Shown in pieces: positions 43,492 through 53,604 of a stretch of 64,000 nt of DNA. Position numbers and translations under genes: made by a program. This stretch comes from Fluviicoccus keumensis (lineage in GTDB: Bacteria > Pseudomonadota > Gammaproteobacteria > Pseudomonadales > Moraxellaceae). The DNA lies in contig NZ_SHKX01000012.1 in assembly GCF_004217445.1 (NCBI RefSeq), positions 1 to 64,000 on the forward strand, written 5' to 3'. A model generated the notes under the pieces. The model was not told the DNA's origin. It did not search any database and worked only from the letters and a program-made list of their open reading frames with translations. The first letter of the stretch is position 1. Each line of letters starts with the position of its first letter.

Positions 43492-45162
43492 ATGAAAAAG
43501 GTCGCGCATAAAGTGAAGATTCGGGCATTGTCGTTGGCTGTGATGGCTTTATCATCCTCCTTGGCGCATGCTCAGCTTGCTCAGAATCTCTCTGTGGATT
43601 TGCGGTCGCTGGCATTGGGTAATGCGGTCACCGCGGATCCACCGGGGGTGAACTCCATTCACCTTAATCCAGCCGGCCTGACCAAAATTAATGGAACTGA
43701 GCTTGATGTTCAGTTGATGGTCGTTGGCTTTAATGTCACCAGTGACTTCTCGGCTCCACCTGGTTTTAATGTTTTCGGCTATTCTGATGACCCCATCGTT
43801 TGTAATGACCCTGAAAATGATGGCGAGAGCCTGTGTTCGAGCTTCAAAACCGCTCACAGTGATGTTGAGGGGGTTGGTCTTTACCTGCCGATTCTCGATA
43901 AGTTCCTGAAATTGCCCCCTGGACCCGTTGCCGCACCCACAGCCGGTATTGCCTACCATCCTCCGGGCTCCAAGTTTACCTTTGCCGACGCTATCTACGC
44001 CCCGATGCTTGCAGGTTTGTACAGGGATCCCAAGGATCCCGGCGCATATATGGGGAAAGAGGTGGCATTGGAGCGTTTGACGTATTTATCGCCTTCAGTC
44101 GCCTATCGTCTAACGGATGATTTGTCCGTCGGCCTGTCGGTTGGACTGTCTTATCAGGCAGTCAAGCTGAATACGGATTTCAGAGCGCCGAATGAGTTGA
44201 TTGGCGTTTTCCGGTTGCTGGACGAGGAAATTTGCGCGCCTTTCAAGGGCAACTCCAATATTGTGACTGACTTGCTGCTCTTTGGCGTATGTAATGCACA
44301 GGAGAGCTTGGGCCCCTTCAAGAAAATGGCCTCCCTTGATGTTGTGATGGATCAGAAGATGTCGCCATCATACAACTTGGGCATTCTGTGGGAGCCCAAT
44401 GAGCAGTTCGCCTGGGGCGCCGTTTACCAAAGCTCCGCCAAGATGCGGTTGAAGGGTAAGTACAAGGTTGAATATGAAAATGGGGCTCGTTCGCTGATTA
44501 ATGAAGGCTTGCAAAGCTCCATTACCGGTCAGATTTTGGGGGCGATTCTGGGATTGCCGAGTTATATGCCCAAGTCTGAAGAAGGCTTGATGGCAATGAA
44601 TCTTGAGTATCCTGCACACTTCAAGACGGGTATTAAGTATAAACCCATTCCTCCATTGCAAATTAACTTTGACATTGGCTGGACCGATTACGGGGCTTGG
44701 GATGCGTTTCGTTTTGAGTTCGATCGTCAATTGGCAGTGTTGCAAATCGCCCGGCTTTTGGTTCCAGGAACGACGCCGACCCAATTATCTTTCCCATTGG
44801 GTTTTGTCAGCCCCTGGAGTTGGGGTGTTGGCATCGAGTATTCACATACCAATCGTTTGAAATTCCGGTTGGGTTACGAACCACGTAAAGCGGCCATTCC
44901 TGATAACAAGCGTAATGCGATGGCTCCCATCAATAACGCCCGTCTCTTCGGCACGGGTATTGGCTATAAATTCAGTCGCGATACAGATATTGATTTAACG
45001 TGGATGAATTTGCGAAGCAAGGATGACATTCCTGCGGGCACCAGTACCTTGGCAAATGCTCAAGGCATCAATAACGTTGTCTACAATCCTTTTGCAGGGC
45101 TGGATGTTCAGACAAAAGCAGTCGTGAATATTCTGGGGATTGCTTATCGGACACGTTGGTAA
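43492..45162 (+). CDS. filD: OmpP1/FadL-family outer-membrane protein FilD
   Basis: The 556-residue product has a signal peptide ending LAHA and a FadL-like N-terminal region (LGNAVTADPPGVNSIHLNPAGLTKINGTEL). Barrel strands run to the C-terminal aromatic end NILGIAYRTRW. FadL-type barrels move hydrophobic molecules across the outer membrane; in this cluster the cargo is unknown. An extracellular cysteine pair is possible around residues 104-112. The next gene starts four bases after its stop. Confidence 0.85.
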   Translation: MKKVAHKVKIRALSLAVMALSSSLAHAQLAQNLSVDLRSLALGNAVTADPPGVNSIHLNPAGLTKINGTELDVQLMVVGFNVTSDFSAPPGFNVFGYSDDPIVCNDPENDGESLCSSFKTAHSDVEGVGLYLPILDKFLKLPPGPVAAPTAGIAYHPPGSKFTFADAIYAPMLAGLYRDPKDPGAYMGKEVALERLTYLSPSVAYRLTDDLSVGLSVGLSYQAVKLNTDFRAPNELIGVFRLLDEEICAPFKGNSNIVTDLLLFGVCNAQESLGPFKKMASLDVVMDQKMSPSYNLGILWEPNEQFAWGAVYQSSAKMRLKGKYKVEYENGARSLINEGLQSSITGQILGAILGLPSYMPKSEEGLMAMNLEYPAHFKTGIKYKPIPPLQINFDIGWTDYGAWDAFRFEFDRQLAVLQIARLLVPGTTPTQLSFPLGFVSPWSWGVGIEYSHTNRLKFRLGYEPRKAAIPDNKRNAMAPINNARLFGTGIGYKFSRDTDIDLTWMNLRSKDDIPAGTSTLANAQGINNVVYNPFAGLDVQTKAVVNILGIAYRTRW

Positions 45163-45166
45163 GTCC

Positions 45167-46075
45167 ATGCGCGGATGTTTCTGGGTGTTCTGTTTGATGC
45201 CGCTCGTGGCGGGAGCCGCAGACAAATTTTATCCTACTATTGGTACTGACGGGCGTCTTCAGGTTATTCGCGCTCCCGCGCAGCAACCTGTATCGCCGCC
45301 ACCGGCTAGCAAGGACCCTTCCTCCTCAGCAGGTGTGGTGCAGGGCAAGCCTGTAATTGTTCCACCCAAGTCAGATGCTACAGCCGGTAGCTCTTCGGGC
45401 AAGGATCAGCTCGAGGGTGAGTCTTATCTAACCAGTGAGCAATTGGAACGTAAGGGTTATAAACCTGAGGGTAAGAATCGGTTTTACTACCTGCCGGATG
45501 GTGGCCCGGGCCATACGCCCATAGAGTCCGATGAGGGGATCCCCATCCCCAGTGGACAAACCGCGAAATCGGAGCCGGCGTTTACGGAAGCAGTCCGACC
45601 CTCGCCGAATTATCAGTCACTTCAGCCAGCAGAAGTGCTGAAGTTGCAGCCCGAATTGGCCAAGTGCCTGACGCAAAAGGTGCTGCGCCATTCGAGAAAA
45701 ATTCGGGAAATTAACAGACTTTCCATAGAGGAGCCCATCAGCATCAGTGATACTGATGCCGATGTACTTATTAATTTGTCCGATTTGCAGGAAAGTGCCA
45801 TCAGGATACGCAGTTATTCGGTATCCATGGCGGTGCCGGCATATTACGTACCTTTTCCGGTCTGGTTTGACCGGCAAGGATGTGTAATGGCGGGGGCTTG
45901 GAATTTCTGGGTCAATGAAGTGCCGGGTACAGACTATAAATATGGCCTGATTGAGTCAGTGCTGGTTCAACCGGGCGGCGCACATTATCTTGGGTTCTAT
46001 TTTCCCAAGGCCGAGCAACGCGCACCATTTCAACTTCGGCATCATGGCGCCATGACGCTGGAAGTTTTTGAGTAA
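45167..46075 (+). CDS. filE: Secreted putative pilus assembly protein FilE
   Basis: From ATG 45167 the product is 302 residues with signal peptide MRGCFWVFCLMPLVAGAA. A Pro/Ser-rich linker (about 35-75) follows, then a YYLPDGGPGHTP segment and a C-terminal domain with two cysteines (KCLTQKV, RQGCVMAG) and PGGAHYLGFYFPK. An earlier in-frame start (45140) lies inside filD and spoils the signal peptide. It matches FilE by position. The function is unknown; it is probably periplasmic or surface-exposed. Confidence 0.78.
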   Translation: MRGCFWVFCLMPLVAGAADKFYPTIGTDGRLQVIRAPAQQPVSPPPASKDPSSSAGVVQGKPVIVPPKSDATAGSSSGKDQLEGESYLTSEQLERKGYKPEGKNRFYYLPDGGPGHTPIESDEGIPIPSGQTAKSEPAFTEAVRPSPNYQSLQPAEVLKLQPELAKCLTQKVLRHSRKIREINRLSIEEPISISDTDADVLINLSDLQESAIRIRSYSVSMAVPAYYVPFPVWFDRQGCVMAGAWNFWVNEVPGTDYKYGLIESVLVQPGGAHYLGFYFPKAEQRAPFQLRHHGAMTLEVFE

Positions 46076-46086
46076 CAAGGGTGTCT

Positions 46087-48018
46087 ATGATGACTGTATT
46101 TTCTCGTAACCTGCTTCCCGGCTTTGCTTTGTCGGCCATTTGTGCCGCGCTGGTTGCTTGTGGCAGCGGTAGCAACAACCTGACAGATCCGGTCAGCAAT
46201 ACGGGATCATCATCGACGTGCGGTGCATCGAATGGTCTTTGCGTAACCGGTCAGTTGGTTGATGAGCCTGTAACCGGAATAAATTATGAATGCGATACCG
46301 TTGCCAATGTCACAACGGCTGAAGGCTATTTTGTATGCCCCAATAATTCGGTGGTGACTTTCTTCCTGCTGTCATCAGATGGGAAGAAAAAGGTCACATT
46401 GGGGACTGCGGTCATTCAGCCGCTCATTATTGCCGTTCCGGATCCCAAAACAGGGAAGAGCAAGGCTGAAGCGCAGTTGCTTCAGCTTTCGCCGCTGGAT
46501 TTGGTGTCCGGCGCGGGTGAACTGGACAATCTTGAAGGCACAGACCTGGCCACAACCAAGGTTCTTAATATTCTTCGGGTATTGCAGGGCGTTGCCTCGA
46601 CCGAGGAGTTCCAGCTTCCGGCGCCTTCCAAGCGTATCGTGGTTTCGTCAGCAGCGCGTGATAAATTGAACCTGCTGGATAAGGACTTCGGCGCAGGCGG
46701 GTTTTCTTCTACAACTACGCTGGATGAAACCTTTACGAAAATTGGAATTACGCTGCCGGCGGTAGCGGATGCCAAGAATCATTTCCTTGCAGGCCAGCGG
46801 ATCATGTTGGCAGGCCTTTATGAAGCACCCGGTTTGGTGTTTTCTGTTCAACGCGCCATTGATGATGTGATTGAAACAGGTATTGTTGGAAAAAATGGCG
46901 ATACGATCATCCTCGGTACAAACAACAAGCAAGAGGACAAAGCCATTGAGTCCATTTTGCTGCTGCTTGATCGTGATGGCCGCTCGATTGGTTTGGGCCA
47001 GGAGTGGAAAGGCATTACGCAATCCTCTCCCACGGACTCCTCCATTCCCAAAAATGTCACCGAAATGCGCTCCAAGATTGCCCCGTCGGAATTGGTTCCC
47101 GTTTCTGATGGTTTAGGGTTCTCTCTGAATGGGAAGGTGAAGTCAGGATTCAAATTCAAGGTTATTAATAAGGACACCTTGCTGGATGATGGATTCGTCG
47201 AGATTTACGAAGGCACCAACCGGTATGGTTTTATAAGCGGCCATCCGTTTATTTATCGCTCGCTCTTTGGCTTACCTGAAACAACGCCTGTTTCTCCTGA
47301 TTTGTTGGGTAAATGGCGCAGGTTGGACAAAAGCGGACAGACTGCCTCATATGTCGGCTCAGTCAATCTTGAGCGTCGACGTCGTTTTGACCCTTTGCTG
47401 GATCCTGCTGCCTGGAAGACACTGGATACGGTCAAGTCAGGTGAGAAAGCGATTTTCCCGCTTCATTTCAAGCTGACATTTAAAGATAGTGATGTCAGTA
47501 CGAGTGGTGGTTGCAGTTTGACCGGGGGCTGCACCATCGGTTCGGCGGGCATTACTGTTCTGGAAAATGGCAATATTATCAGTGACATGGATAATAACTG
47601 TTCGTCTGTGGATGCCAATCTTGTCGATAAGGTTTCGGCACAACAGGAGTATCGTCTGGGTGCTGTTTCCGCCATATTCCCTCTTAGCGGCAAATATTAT
47701 ATCAGCCCGGTGATCTTGTTTAGCCGCATACCGGGCTGGGAAAAGTTTTATGGCATTATGATTGGTGATGCCGGTCGGAAAACACGTATCGATATTTCCG
47801 GGATTCAGGACGGTCTGATATCCATGAAGTCCTTTGAGAACGACAAGACGGATTCGTCCAAGCTGTCTGAGGCGGCTGCAGAATGGTTGAATTACCCATT
47901 ATCCATGGCTTCTTTCCAGACTACGCCTGTGGACAAAACGGGTCAGTTCCCCAAGTCATACGGCATAATTTCAGATATCAGCCTGCAATCGTGTTATTCA
48001 CCAGCCATCAAACCGTGA
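46087..48018 (+). CDS. filF: FilF-like lipoprotein of putative pilus system
   Basis: From ATG 46087 (AAGG six bases upstream; GTG 46081 and ATG 46090 are alternatives) the product is 643 residues. The lipobox ALVAC25 predicts lipidation. A Ser/Gly/Asn-rich linker follows, then a Cys-containing domain (CGASNGLCVTGQLVDEPVTGINYEC) resembling carboxypeptidase-regulatory type folds, and a large beta-rich body. Cysteine pairs recur near SGGCSLTGGCTIG. The Acinetobacter homologue is treated as a surface antigen and pilus component. It is the last gene of the unit. Confidence 0.8.
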   Translation: MMTVFSRNLLPGFALSAICAALVACGSGSNNLTDPVSNTGSSSTCGASNGLCVTGQLVDEPVTGINYECDTVANVTTAEGYFVCPNNSVVTFFLLSSDGKKKVTLGTAVIQPLIIAVPDPKTGKSKAEAQLLQLSPLDLVSGAGELDNLEGTDLATTKVLNILRVLQGVASTEEFQLPAPSKRIVVSSAARDKLNLLDKDFGAGGFSSTTTLDETFTKIGITLPAVADAKNHFLAGQRIMLAGLYEAPGLVFSVQRAIDDVIETGIVGKNGDTIILGTNNKQEDKAIESILLLLDRDGRSIGLGQEWKGITQSSPTDSSIPKNVTEMRSKIAPSELVPVSDGLGFSLNGKVKSGFKFKVINKDTLLDDGFVEIYEGTNRYGFISGHPFIYRSLFGLPETTPVSPDLLGKWRRLDKSGQTASYVGSVNLERRRRFDPLLDPAAWKTLDTVKSGEKAIFPLHFKLTFKDSDVSTSGGCSLTGGCTIGSAGITVLENGNIISDMDNNCSSVDANLVDKVSAQQEYRLGAVSAIFPLSGKYYISPVILFSRIPGWEKFYGIMIGDAGRKTRIDISGIQDGLISMKSFENDKTDSSKLSEAAAEWLNYPLSMASFQTTPVDKTGQFPKSYGIISDISLQSCYSPAIKP

Positions 48019-48030
48019 TGCTGACGGCAT

Positions 48031-48058
48031 AAAAAAACCGGCTTAAGCCGGTTTTTTT
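48031..48058. terminator. Perfect terminator after filF
   Basis: A 28-base perfect palindrome has seven A, CCGGCTTAAGCCGG and seven T. It closes the fil unit and also ends the convergent cysI-DUF934 transcript. Confidence 0.93.
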
Positions 48059-48076
48059 ATGCCTGAGATCTTACGT

Positions 48077-48571
48077 TCATTGAGCGGTAGCGAGGCGACG
48101 GCGGAACAAGGGAATCGGGCGGTCGATACTGGCTTGATAAGCTTCGCTGAAATCATCCAGCCCTGTCAGGGCGACTTCGATATTCTTGTCGGCACGCACG
48201 GCAAAACTATCAAAACCGCAACGGCTTAGATAATAGATATTATCCTTGAAAACATCACCGGTCGCGCGCAACTCGCCCGTGAAGCCAAGGCGGTTGCGCA
48301 GCAGCCAGGCATAGGAATAACCCCGGCCATCGGCAAACGCAGGAAACTCCAACGCAATCATGTCCAGACTTGTCACGGCATCACCCAACAATTCAGGGTG
48401 CTGGTCCGGTTTGAGCTGTACGCCTTTCAAGCCGGTATGGCTAAGGACGGCACTGCGGTTTTCCAGAAAATATCCCAGTGAAACGCAGACAGCACCTGAA
48501 GGCAGGGGGCCTTCAGTCACGAGCGTAAAGGCATCGTCAATGATCTGACGGCCGTGAATGATCTTAGGCAT
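48077..48571 (-). CDS. DUF934 protein coupled to sulfite reductase
   Basis: From ATG 48571 (AAGGAG upstream) the product is 164 residues. It has VSLGYFLENRSAVL, IALEFPAFADGRGYSYAWLLRNRLGFTGELRATGDVFKDN and YYLSRCGFDSFAV, the DUF934 pattern, and is often called an oxidoreductase accessory protein. It overlaps the end of cysI by eight bases, so translation is coupled. The family is found almost always next to this cysI type and is thought to assist sulfite reduction; its reaction is not established. Confidence 0.92.
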   Translation of the reverse strand: MPKIIHGRQIIDDAFTLVTEGPLPSGAVCVSLGYFLENRSAVLSHTGLKGVQLKPDQHPELLGDAVTSLDMIALEFPAFADGRGYSYAWLLRNRLGFTGELRATGDVFKDNIYYLSRCGFDSFAVRADKNIEVALTGLDDFSEAYQASIDRPIPLFRRRLATAQ

Positions 48572-50216
48572 ATACACGCTCCTTGAACTTTTCAATACCG
48601 ATTCGGCGATAAGTATCCAGGAAGCGTTCACCGCCCTGGCGGTTATCGAGGTAGGTGTTGAGAATTTCCTCAATCACATCTCCCATGTCTTCGGCAAAGA
48701 ACGACGGGCCGAGAATATCGCCAATGGCGGCGCCATGGTCAGAGCTACCGCCCAGCGTAACCTGGTAATACTCTTCACCCTTCTTGTCGACACCCAGAAT
48801 GCCGATATGGCCGACATGGTGATGGCCGCAAGCATTCATGCACCCAGAAATATTGATGTCGAGCAGACCAATGTCATATACCTGGTCGAGATCGGCAAAA
48901 CGGCGTTGAATCTGTTCGGCAATGGGGATCGACTTGGCGTTGGCCAGCGAGCAGAAATCACCGCCCGGGCAGCAGATGATATTGGTCAGGAAGCCGATAT
49001 TGGCCGTTGCCAGACCTGCGTCACGCAGCTTTTCCCATAGAGGTAACAATTGGTCCTGACGGACATCGGCCAGAACGATGTTCTGTTCATGCGTGGTGCG
49101 CAATTCGCCAAAGCTGAAAGCATCGGCCAGATCGGCGACAGTTTCCATCTGCGCGGCCGTGATGTCGCCCGGGGCAACACCGGGGCGCTTCAGCGAAAGG
49201 GTCACAATACGGTAACCGGGCTTTTTGTGGGCAAAGGTATTGTGCTGATACCACAGCGCAAATGCTTTGTTGTCCTGCAACGGGGTCGCAAGTGCGGCAG
49301 GATTGTCCGTGAGTGCCTCATAGGCGGGCTCGGTGAAGAAGCCTGCCAGACGGGCGAATTCTTCCGCCGGCACAATCAGCTCGCCGTGTTGCAGGTGGGC
49401 AAACTCAGCCTCGACCTTTTCCGCAAATACGGCGGGCGTCAATGCCTTGACCAGGATCTTGATCCGGGCCTTGTACTTGTTATCGCGACGACCGTAAAGA
49501 TTGTAGACGCGCAGTATCGCTTCCAGATAGGCGATCAGCTCGCGCTGTGGCAGGAAGTCGCGAATGATGGCACCAACCATTGGCGTGCGCCCAAGACCAC
49601 CGCCGACCAGAATGCGGTAGCCGGGCTCTCCATCGGCGTTGACCGTCATATAGACGCCGATATCGTGAACAGCCGTAGCCGCGCGATCAACCTCGGAGTG
49701 AGCGTTGACGGCAATCTTGAATTTACGGGGGAGGAAGGCAAACTCCGGGTGGAACGTCGACCACTGCCGGATCAGCTCGCAAGTCGGGCGCGGGTCGGCA
49801 ATTTCGCCAGCCACAACGCCGGCGAACTGATCGGTGGTGGTGTTGCGGATACAGTTGCCGCTGGTTTGGATGGCATGCATCTGCACGCTGGCCAGATCGG
49901 CGAGGATATCGGGAACCTCTTCAAGCAGCGGCCAGTTCAGCTGGACGTTCTGCCGGGTGCTGATATGGGCGTAACCGCGGTCATAACGGCGTGAAATATG
50001 CGCCAGCATGCGCAATTGCCTGCTGGACATCAGCCCGTAAGGAACAGCCATGCGCAGCATGGGGGCATAGCGCTGGATATACAGGCCGTTTTGCAGACGG
50101 AAAGGACGGAATTCATCATCCGTCAGTTCGCCGGCAAGGTAGCGGCGTGTTTGATCGCGATACTGGGCCACGCGTTCATCAACGATTTTTTGGTCGTAGG
50201 CGTCGTACTGGTACAT
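48564..50216 (-). CDS. cysI: Nitrite/sulfite reductase hemoprotein CysI type
   Basis: The enzyme reduces sulfite to sulfide with six electrons at a coupled siroheme-[4Fe-4S] centre. The 550-residue product has the repeated ferredoxin-like and siroheme domains, with cluster cysteines in CCPGGDFC (about residues 414-421) and GCMNACGHH (about 456-464). TSGNCIRNTTTDQ and GGGLGRTP lie in the first half. The DUF934 partner is overlapping, and no CysJ gene is next to it, suggesting a ferredoxin or other donor. Confidence 0.94.
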   Translation of the reverse strand: MYQYDAYDQKIVDERVAQYRDQTRRYLAGELTDDEFRPFRLQNGLYIQRYAPMLRMAVPYGLMSSRQLRMLAHISRRYDRGYAHISTRQNVQLNWPLLEEVPDILADLASVQMHAIQTSGNCIRNTTTDQFAGVVAGEIADPRPTCELIRQWSTFHPEFAFLPRKFKIAVNAHSEVDRAATAVHDIGVYMTVNADGEPGYRILVGGGLGRTPMVGAIIRDFLPQRELIAYLEAILRVYNLYGRRDNKYKARIKILVKALTPAVFAEKVEAEFAHLQHGELIVPAEEFARLAGFFTEPAYEALTDNPAALATPLQDNKAFALWYQHNTFAHKKPGYRIVTLSLKRPGVAPGDITAAQMETVADLADAFSFGELRTTHEQNIVLADVRQDQLLPLWEKLRDAGLATANIGFLTNIICCPGGDFCSLANAKSIPIAEQIQRRFADLDQVYDIGLLDINISGCMNACGHHHVGHIGILGVDKKGEEYYQVTLGGSSDHGAAIGDILGPSFFAEDMGDVIEEILNTYLDNRQGGERFLDTYRRIGIEKFKERVYA

Positions 50217-50277
50217 GGAATAAAGTCTGCCGTCGGGGCTGGAATTTCAGGGTTGGGAGCATATCAAGGCCGCATTC

Positions 50278-50323
50278 ATAAGAAAAATATTTTTTCTCTA
50301 TATAAAAGAGATGTTTTGCTTAT
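50278..50323 (-). promoter_or_regulatory. AT-rich nested inverted repeats upstream of cysI
   Basis: ATAAG (50278-50282) and CTTAT (50319-50323) flank an inner TCTCT/AGAGA repeat (50295-50299 and 50307-50311). The whole 46-base block is very AT-rich and lies 60-110 bases upstream of the cysI start. CysB-type activator sites are long, AT-rich and poorly conserved, so a CysB site is possible but unproven. Confidence 0.35.
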
Positions 50324-50452
50324 ATAGGATGAGGTCAGGTTGTGTGTGGAGGAGGCATCCAGTCGCTATCCGCCGCGACATTACAGTTAATAGGAACGTC
50401 GCTTTTACGGCAGTGATAATATCTCTGCATCTTTTGAGTGGGGGTGAAGGGC

Positions 50453-53400
50453 ATGTCGGGACGGGTACGGAGCATATCTCGCCGCCGCAAGAAGCAGATT
50501 GCCGCGATCGCGGGGCTGTTCGGGCTATATGCGCTGGCGGGTTTTCTGGGCGCGCCCAAGCTGGTCGACAAGCTGGCCCGTGACTATGTGCATGAAAAGC
50601 TGCATTTGAATCTGGCGATTCGCGAAGTGCAGGTCAATCCCTTGCGTCTGGCCCTGCGTCTGGATGGCGTCTCGGTTAGTGAAGCCGGGGTGAAGACGCC
50701 GTTGCTCAGCCTCAAAAGCGTTTATATCAATGTCGATGCACTGGGCAGTTTGTGGCGGCGGCAAATCGAAGTGGATGACCTGGATTTACTGGCTCCGGTG
50801 ATGGACGCCAGGATTGATCGGGAAGGGCATCTTAACTTGCTCAAGCTTGTGCCTCCTGAGGACCCCGACGACAAAAGCCGGACAAATTGGCATTTGGCGG
50901 CGCTGGGTGTTCACCAGGGTCGGATCGCCCTAGCGGATGACAGCCGTCCCAAGCCCTTTACGGCGTTGCTGGAGCCGCTGAATCTGCAGTTGCATAACCT
51001 GAGCTCGCGTCCTGCCGGCTCGGGCAAATATCATTTTGCGGCGGAGACCGGTAAGGGTGAAGCCTTGGAATGGCATGGCACCGTTGCCCTGAACCCGGTG
51101 CGCTCCGAGGGCGATCTGGCCATTCGCGGATTACAGGCGAAGACAGTGGCCGACTATGCCCAGAGCGCGCTGCCGCTATCGGTGCAGGCGGGTCGTTTGT
51201 CCATGGCCGGGCATTATGTCCTGTTGCTGGAAAATGACACGCCGACAGTTCGGCTGACCGGTGGAGCGCTCAACCTGGAAGGTCTACAGGCAGCCACGGT
51301 TGTCGAACAGCCGTTACAGCTGCGCCTCGACCGGATGTCGATGAAGGATTTGAGCCTGGATTGGCCTGCGCAAAACCTGACATGCCCGGAATTGAGTTTC
51401 CAGAAGTTGGCCATAGGAGAGGATGGGCCCGCATGGGTTTCCATCGATGGCGTGAAGTTGAGCCGGTTGGACTGGAATCCGGTGAAGCAATTGGCCAGCC
51501 TGAAAGGATTGGGGGTCGAGGGTATTCGTGTTCAGGGTGATGGCAAAGCGCCTTTGCTCTCGGTCCCCCGGCTGGAAATCGCCGCTTCAACCGTGGCGCT
51601 GACGCCAAAGCAGTTGCAGGTCGGGCGGGTTGTCATCCCCAAGGGCGAAGCAAGATTCACCCGCGAGCCAGGCGACCAGAGTGACTGGACACGGTTTGTT
51701 TCCCGGTTGCTTCCCCGGCTGAGTAAACCGCAACCGGCCCCGGCGGGGCCCGAGGTCCCGTGGCGGACAGCTCTGGCTGAGCTGGCGTTGTCGGATTTCA
51801 GGGTGAATGCGGAAGACAGGACGCCGAAAAAGCCGGTTTCTCTTCCTTTATATATACGTCAGCTTTCCATACACCCGGAGATGGATGCCGCCAAGCCTCA
51901 GCGCTTTGAAGGGGAGTTCGATATAGGCTCCTCCGCCAGCTTGCGGGTGGGCGGCGATTTGCAGGAATCGCCGTTGATCTTGTCGGGACATGCCGACTTG
52001 AAAGGGCTGGACTTGCCGCCGCTGACGCCCTATCTGGCGGATTTCGCCCGCTTTCAGTTACAGAGCGGGAAGCTGGACCTGAATGGGCGGTTCCTGGTCA
52101 AGGACGCCAAGGTTCCCCAGGCGGAATATCATGGCAGCATCGGCATTGATAATTTTGTCGCCAATGATTTGTTCTTGCAGGAACGGTTTCTGGCCTGGAA
52201 ACGCCTGCAAGTGAACGGGTTGGATTTCAACCTGTCGCCCATGAAGGCCAAAATTCGGGAAATCGTTGCGGAGCAACCGTTCAGCCGGGTCATGATTTTG
52301 CCGGACAAGAGCCTGAACATTGCCCAGATTCTGGCGACGACCCCGCCGGAAGCTTCGTCGAAATCCACATCGCCCACCAAGAGCAATGCCACGGTCGCGG
52401 CGACGGTGGATATCAACCGGGTGGCCGTCAGGAACGGCGCCATGCTGTTTGCCGACCTTAGCTTAAAGCCGCAGTTTGCCACCGGTATTGAGGCCTTGAA
52501 CGGGGAGGTTCGTGGCGTCAGCACCCGTCCGGGAGCCATTGCCGATATCCGCTTGCTGGGACGGGTGGACCAGTATGGCAAGGCCGACATCCACGGGCGG
52601 GTGAACCCGCTTGCGCCTGATGCCCGAACGGCGATGGCCCTGAAATTTGACAATGTGGAGCTGACGACGCTGACGCCGTATTCCGCCAAGTTCGCCGGAT
52701 ACCGGATCGAGAAAGGCAAATTGTCATTGGATCTGGATTACCAGATTGAAAACCGGCAACTCAAGGCCAGTAACCGGATCGTGCTGAACCAGCTCACTCT
52801 GGGCGAGAAGGTGGAGAGTCCTGATGCCGTGAATATGCCGCTGCGTCTGGCGTTGGCGCTGCTGAAAGACGGCAAGGGGGTCATTGATCTGGATCTGCCC
52901 ATCAGCGGTAGTCTGGATGATCCCCAGTTCCGGGTCGGTCCAATTGTGTGGAAGGCTTTTGTTAATGTGGTGACGAAGGTGGCTACCGCACCATTCCGCT
53001 TTATCGCCGGTCTGGTGGGCGGGGGGGAAGACATGGACAGCCTGGCGTTTGCTCCCGGCGAGACCGCCATCCGTCCGGATACCCGCGACAAAGTCTTGCG
53101 TCTGGCCCAGGCGTTGAATCAACGGCCGCAATTGCGCGCCGAGCTGCGAGGCAGCTTTGATCCGGACCTTGACCGTCAGGCGATCCGGGCAGCCAGATTG
53201 GATGAGGCCCTGAAAGCCCGTGCGCTGAAGGCTCCAAAGGAACCAGAGTCTTTGGAAGGGTTGTTTGCGGAAAGGTTCGGTCAGGATGCCTTGAAGCAGA
53301 AGAAGGCCTTGGCGCTGCGTCCTGCAGGCGGACAAGAACTGGCGGTCGCGATGGAGGCTTACCGCGCATCCTTGCGGACGGCATTGATGGACCAGGAAGT

Positions 53401-53572
53401 TGTGGCTGATGGGGACTTGCGCCAATTGGCGCTGGATCGTAGCCGCAGTCTGCGCCAGTTGCTGATTGATGAGGGCAAGGTGGAGGAGGCGAGGGTATTC
53501 ATGCTGGAGCCTGAGGCGGCTTCCGGAGCTGAGGGGCGGGTTGTCAGCAAAGTCAGTCTGAACGCTTTGTGA
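50453..53572 (+). CDS. DUF748 AsmA-like envelope protein
   Basis: From ATG 50453 (GAAGG upstream) the product is 1039 residues. It has a basic N-terminus (SRRRKKQIAAIAG) and one membrane segment (about 18-36), then a long periplasmic body of repeated beta segments typical of AsmA/DUF748 proteins (LRLALRLDGVSVSEAG, IDREGHLNLLKLV, NGRFLVKDAKVPQAEYHGSIGIDNF). A C-terminal helical region (ETAIRPDTRDKVLRLAQALNQRPQLRAEL) resembles an OmpA-type segment. Related proteins bridge the periplasm and are linked to phospholipid transport. It diverges from cysI. Confidence 0.85.
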   Translation: MSGRVRSISRRRKKQIAAIAGLFGLYALAGFLGAPKLVDKLARDYVHEKLHLNLAIREVQVNPLRLALRLDGVSVSEAGVKTPLLSLKSVYINVDALGSLWRRQIEVDDLDLLAPVMDARIDREGHLNLLKLVPPEDPDDKSRTNWHLAALGVHQGRIALADDSRPKPFTALLEPLNLQLHNLSSRPAGSGKYHFAAETGKGEALEWHGTVALNPVRSEGDLAIRGLQAKTVADYAQSALPLSVQAGRLSMAGHYVLLLENDTPTVRLTGGALNLEGLQAATVVEQPLQLRLDRMSMKDLSLDWPAQNLTCPELSFQKLAIGEDGPAWVSIDGVKLSRLDWNPVKQLASLKGLGVEGIRVQGDGKAPLLSVPRLEIAASTVALTPKQLQVGRVVIPKGEARFTREPGDQSDWTRFVSRLLPRLSKPQPAPAGPEVPWRTALAELALSDFRVNAEDRTPKKPVSLPLYIRQLSIHPEMDAAKPQRFEGEFDIGSSASLRVGGDLQESPLILSGHADLKGLDLPPLTPYLADFARFQLQSGKLDLNGRFLVKDAKVPQAEYHGSIGIDNFVANDLFLQERFLAWKRLQVNGLDFNLSPMKAKIREIVAEQPFSRVMILPDKSLNIAQILATTPPEASSKSTSPTKSNATVAATVDINRVAVRNGAMLFADLSLKPQFATGIEALNGEVRGVSTRPGAIADIRLLGRVDQYGKADIHGRVNPLAPDARTAMALKFDNVELTTLTPYSAKFAGYRIEKGKLSLDLDYQIENRQLKASNRIVLNQLTLGEKVESPDAVNMPLRLALALLKDGKGVIDLDLPISGSLDDPQFRVGPIVWKAFVNVVTKVATAPFRFIAGLVGGGEDMDSLAFAPGETAIRPDTRDKVLRLAQALNQRPQLRAELRGSFDPDLDRQAIRAARLDEALKARALKAPKEPESLEGLFAERFGQDALKQKKALALRPAGGQELAVAMEAYRASLRTALMDQEVVADGDLRQLALDRSRSLRQLLIDEGKVEEARVFMLEPEAASGAEGRVVSKVSLNAL

Positions 53573-53604
53573 CGACGGCCGTAAAGCCAAAAGGCAATAA
53601 GTCC

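Noticed and set aside
37999..48058. Repeated perfect palindromes in the fil region considered as mobile-element ends or a CRISPR array
   Set aside because: Each is a different sequence placed just after a stop codon with A/T flanks, as expected of intrinsic terminators; there are no direct repeats or spacers.
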